From Halostagnicola kamekurae (GTDB lineage: Archaea; Halobacteriota; Halobacteria; Halobacteriales; Natrialbaceae), in NCBI RefSeq assembly GCF_900116205.1, contig NZ_FOZS01000002.1, positions 372,001 to 436,000 of the forward strand: 64,000 nt of DNA, read 5' to 3'. A program made the translations under genes and the position numbers. The notes beneath the pieces were generated by a model. The model was given only the letters and a program-made list of their open reading frames with translations. It was not told where the DNA came from and made no database searches. Positions 62,973 through 64,000 of this stretch are shown here, one piece after another. Positions within the stretch are counted from its first letter, which is position 1. Every line of letters starts with the position of its first letter.

Positions 62973-62995
62973 ACCAGTCAACAATAGCCACAGCC

Positions 62996-64000
62996 ATGTC
63001 AGAACCAGATCCACAATCACAGTCATCGGAACAGATCAGCGTCGTACTACCGGACGGGTCGGAACTCGAGGTCGACGCCGGCGCGACGGTCGAGGACTGC
63101 GCCTACGAGATCGGCCCCGGACTCGGCCGGGACACGGTCGCCGGAAAACTCGACGGCGACCTCGTCGCCAAGGAGGAACCTGCCTACGACGGCGCGGCAC
63201 TCGAGATCATCACCGAGGGATCGGACGAGTCCCTCCGGGTCATGCGCCACTCGGCGGCCCACTGTCTCGCACAGGCGGTCGAACGGCTCTACGACGAGCC
63301 GAAACTCGCCATCGGCCCGCCGACGGACGACGGCTTTTACTACGACTTCGACGACCTCGACGTCGACGAATCGGACTTAGCGGAGATCGAGGCGGAGATG
63401 GAGGCAATCGTCGACGCGGACTACGAGATCGAACGCGAGGAAGTCTCAGTCGAGGAGGCCCGAGAACGGCTTGCCGACCAGCCCTACAAACTCGAGCTCC
63501 TCTCCGAACTCGCCGAGGAGGGCGAGCGTGTCACTTTCTACAGTCAGGGCGAGTGGGAGGACCTCTGTGCCGGCCCCCACGTCGAGTCGACGGGCGAGAT
63601 CGGCGCGGTGAAACTGCTCGAGATCGCGGGCGCGTACTGGCGCGGCGACGAGGAGAACCCGATGCAGACCCGCATCTACGGCACCGCCTTCGAGGACGAG
63701 TCCGACCTCGAGGCGTACTTACAGCGCCTCGAGGAGGCCGAAGAGCGCGACCACCGCAAGATCGGCAACGAGATGAACCTCTTCTCGATTCAGGACGTGA
63801 CCGGCCCCGGCCTGCCGCTGTATCACCCGCCGGGGAAGACGATCCTGCGAGAGCTCGAGTCCTTCGTCGAAGACCTCAACGAGGACGCGGGCTACGACTA
63901 CGTCGAGACGCCCCACGTCTTCAAGACGGACCTCTGGCACCGCTCGGGCCATTACGAGAACTACGAGGACGACATGTTCATCTTCGACGTGGGCGACGAC
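62996..64000 (+). CDS. thrS: threonyl-tRNA synthetase, 5' part (cut by the window end)
   Basis: 335 codons without a stop up to the window edge. A TGS domain (about residues 14-75) is followed by the editing domain with HSAAH (about 84-88) and the second metal/zinc-binding part DLCAGPHV (about 184-191), the bacterial-type editing domain that removes serine wrongly attached to tRNA-Thr. The class II catalytic part begins at [10 protein letters not shown] (about 255) with [15 protein letters not shown] and [16 protein letters not shown]. Most archaea carry another editing domain, so this thrS is of the bacterial type seen in haloarchaea. Confidence 0.95.
   Translation, partial: MSEPDPQSQSSEQISVVLPDGSELEVDAGATVEDCAYEIGPGLGRDTVAGKLDGDLVAKEEPAYDGAALEIITEGSDESLRVMRHSAAHCLAQAVERLYDEPKLAIGPPTDDGFYYDFDDLDVDESDLAEIEAEMEAIVDADYEIEREEVSVEEARERLADQPYKLELLSELAEEGERVTFYSQGEWEDLCAGPHVESTGEIGAVKLLEIAGAYWRGDEENPMQTRIYGTAFEDESDLEAYLQRLEEAEERDHRKIGNEMNLFSIQDVTGPGLPLYHPPGKTILRELESFVEDLNEDAGYDYVETPHVFKTDLWHRSGHYENYEDDMFIFDVGDD

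Overview
The window is chromosomal DNA of a halophilic archaeon (class Halobacteria). Support comes from archaea-specific genes (archaeosine synthase ArcS, CDP-archaeol synthase CarS, CTP-dependent riboflavin kinase, TYW1, AglB, Orc1/Cdc6-type proteins, the glpABC/glpK set), from strongly acidic proteins, and from TATA-like boxes about 25-30 nt before many start codons with no 5' leader. The genus cannot be fixed from the sequence alone. No rRNA, tRNA or CRISPR array was found.

Layout. 0.2-12 kb: an unknown protein, an Orc1/Cdc6-type ATPase, a membrane protein, an overlapping three-gene cassette (RadA-like protein, coiled-coil protein, divergent family B DNA polymerase), and a signalling operon (multi-PAS/GAF histidine kinase, receiver protein, receiver-GAF-Bat regulator). 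12-19 kb: small membrane proteins, ArcS, a SppA-type protease, a DUF373 membrane protein and a Dph6-like ligase. 18.8-37.5 kb: a surface-glycan region with sugar-nucleotide genes, a flippase, five glycosyltransferases, a FkbM methyltransferase, two sulfatase-like proteins, the oligosaccharyltransferase AglB and a DUF368 transporter. From about 21.4 to 30.6 kb this region is visibly AT-richer, with one damaged IS6 element and several decayed transposase fragments: an acquired or shuffled island.

37.7-48.7 kb: a tiny membrane peptide, then (leftward) glpA-glpB-glpC followed without a gap by an Orc1-like protein that has lost its P-loop lysine, and a CHAT (caspase-like) protein. Rightward lie glpK and an unknown polytopic membrane protein. 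The divergent glp promoter region holds a clear inverted repeat. 49-64 kb: housekeeping genes (phosphoglycolate phosphatase, TYW1, a ribK-ribB pair, a branched-chain aminotransferase, carS, pyrE), a DUF502 protein with an 11-residue repeat tail, a protein with a possible TIR/deoxyribosyltransferase-like motif, a winged-helix regulator behind a five-unit 11-bp repeat, a LUD-domain protein, an esterase, a NERD-helicase, and thrS (cut by the window end) behind a structured RNA leader.

The observations most worth following are the glpC/Orc-like/CHAT gene string, the RadA-like/PolB cassette with degenerate active sites, the thrS leader RNA, the 11-bp operator-like array, and the 56-bp double-hairpin insertion inside the IS6 transposase. 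Domain assignments are by eye; no database search was run.
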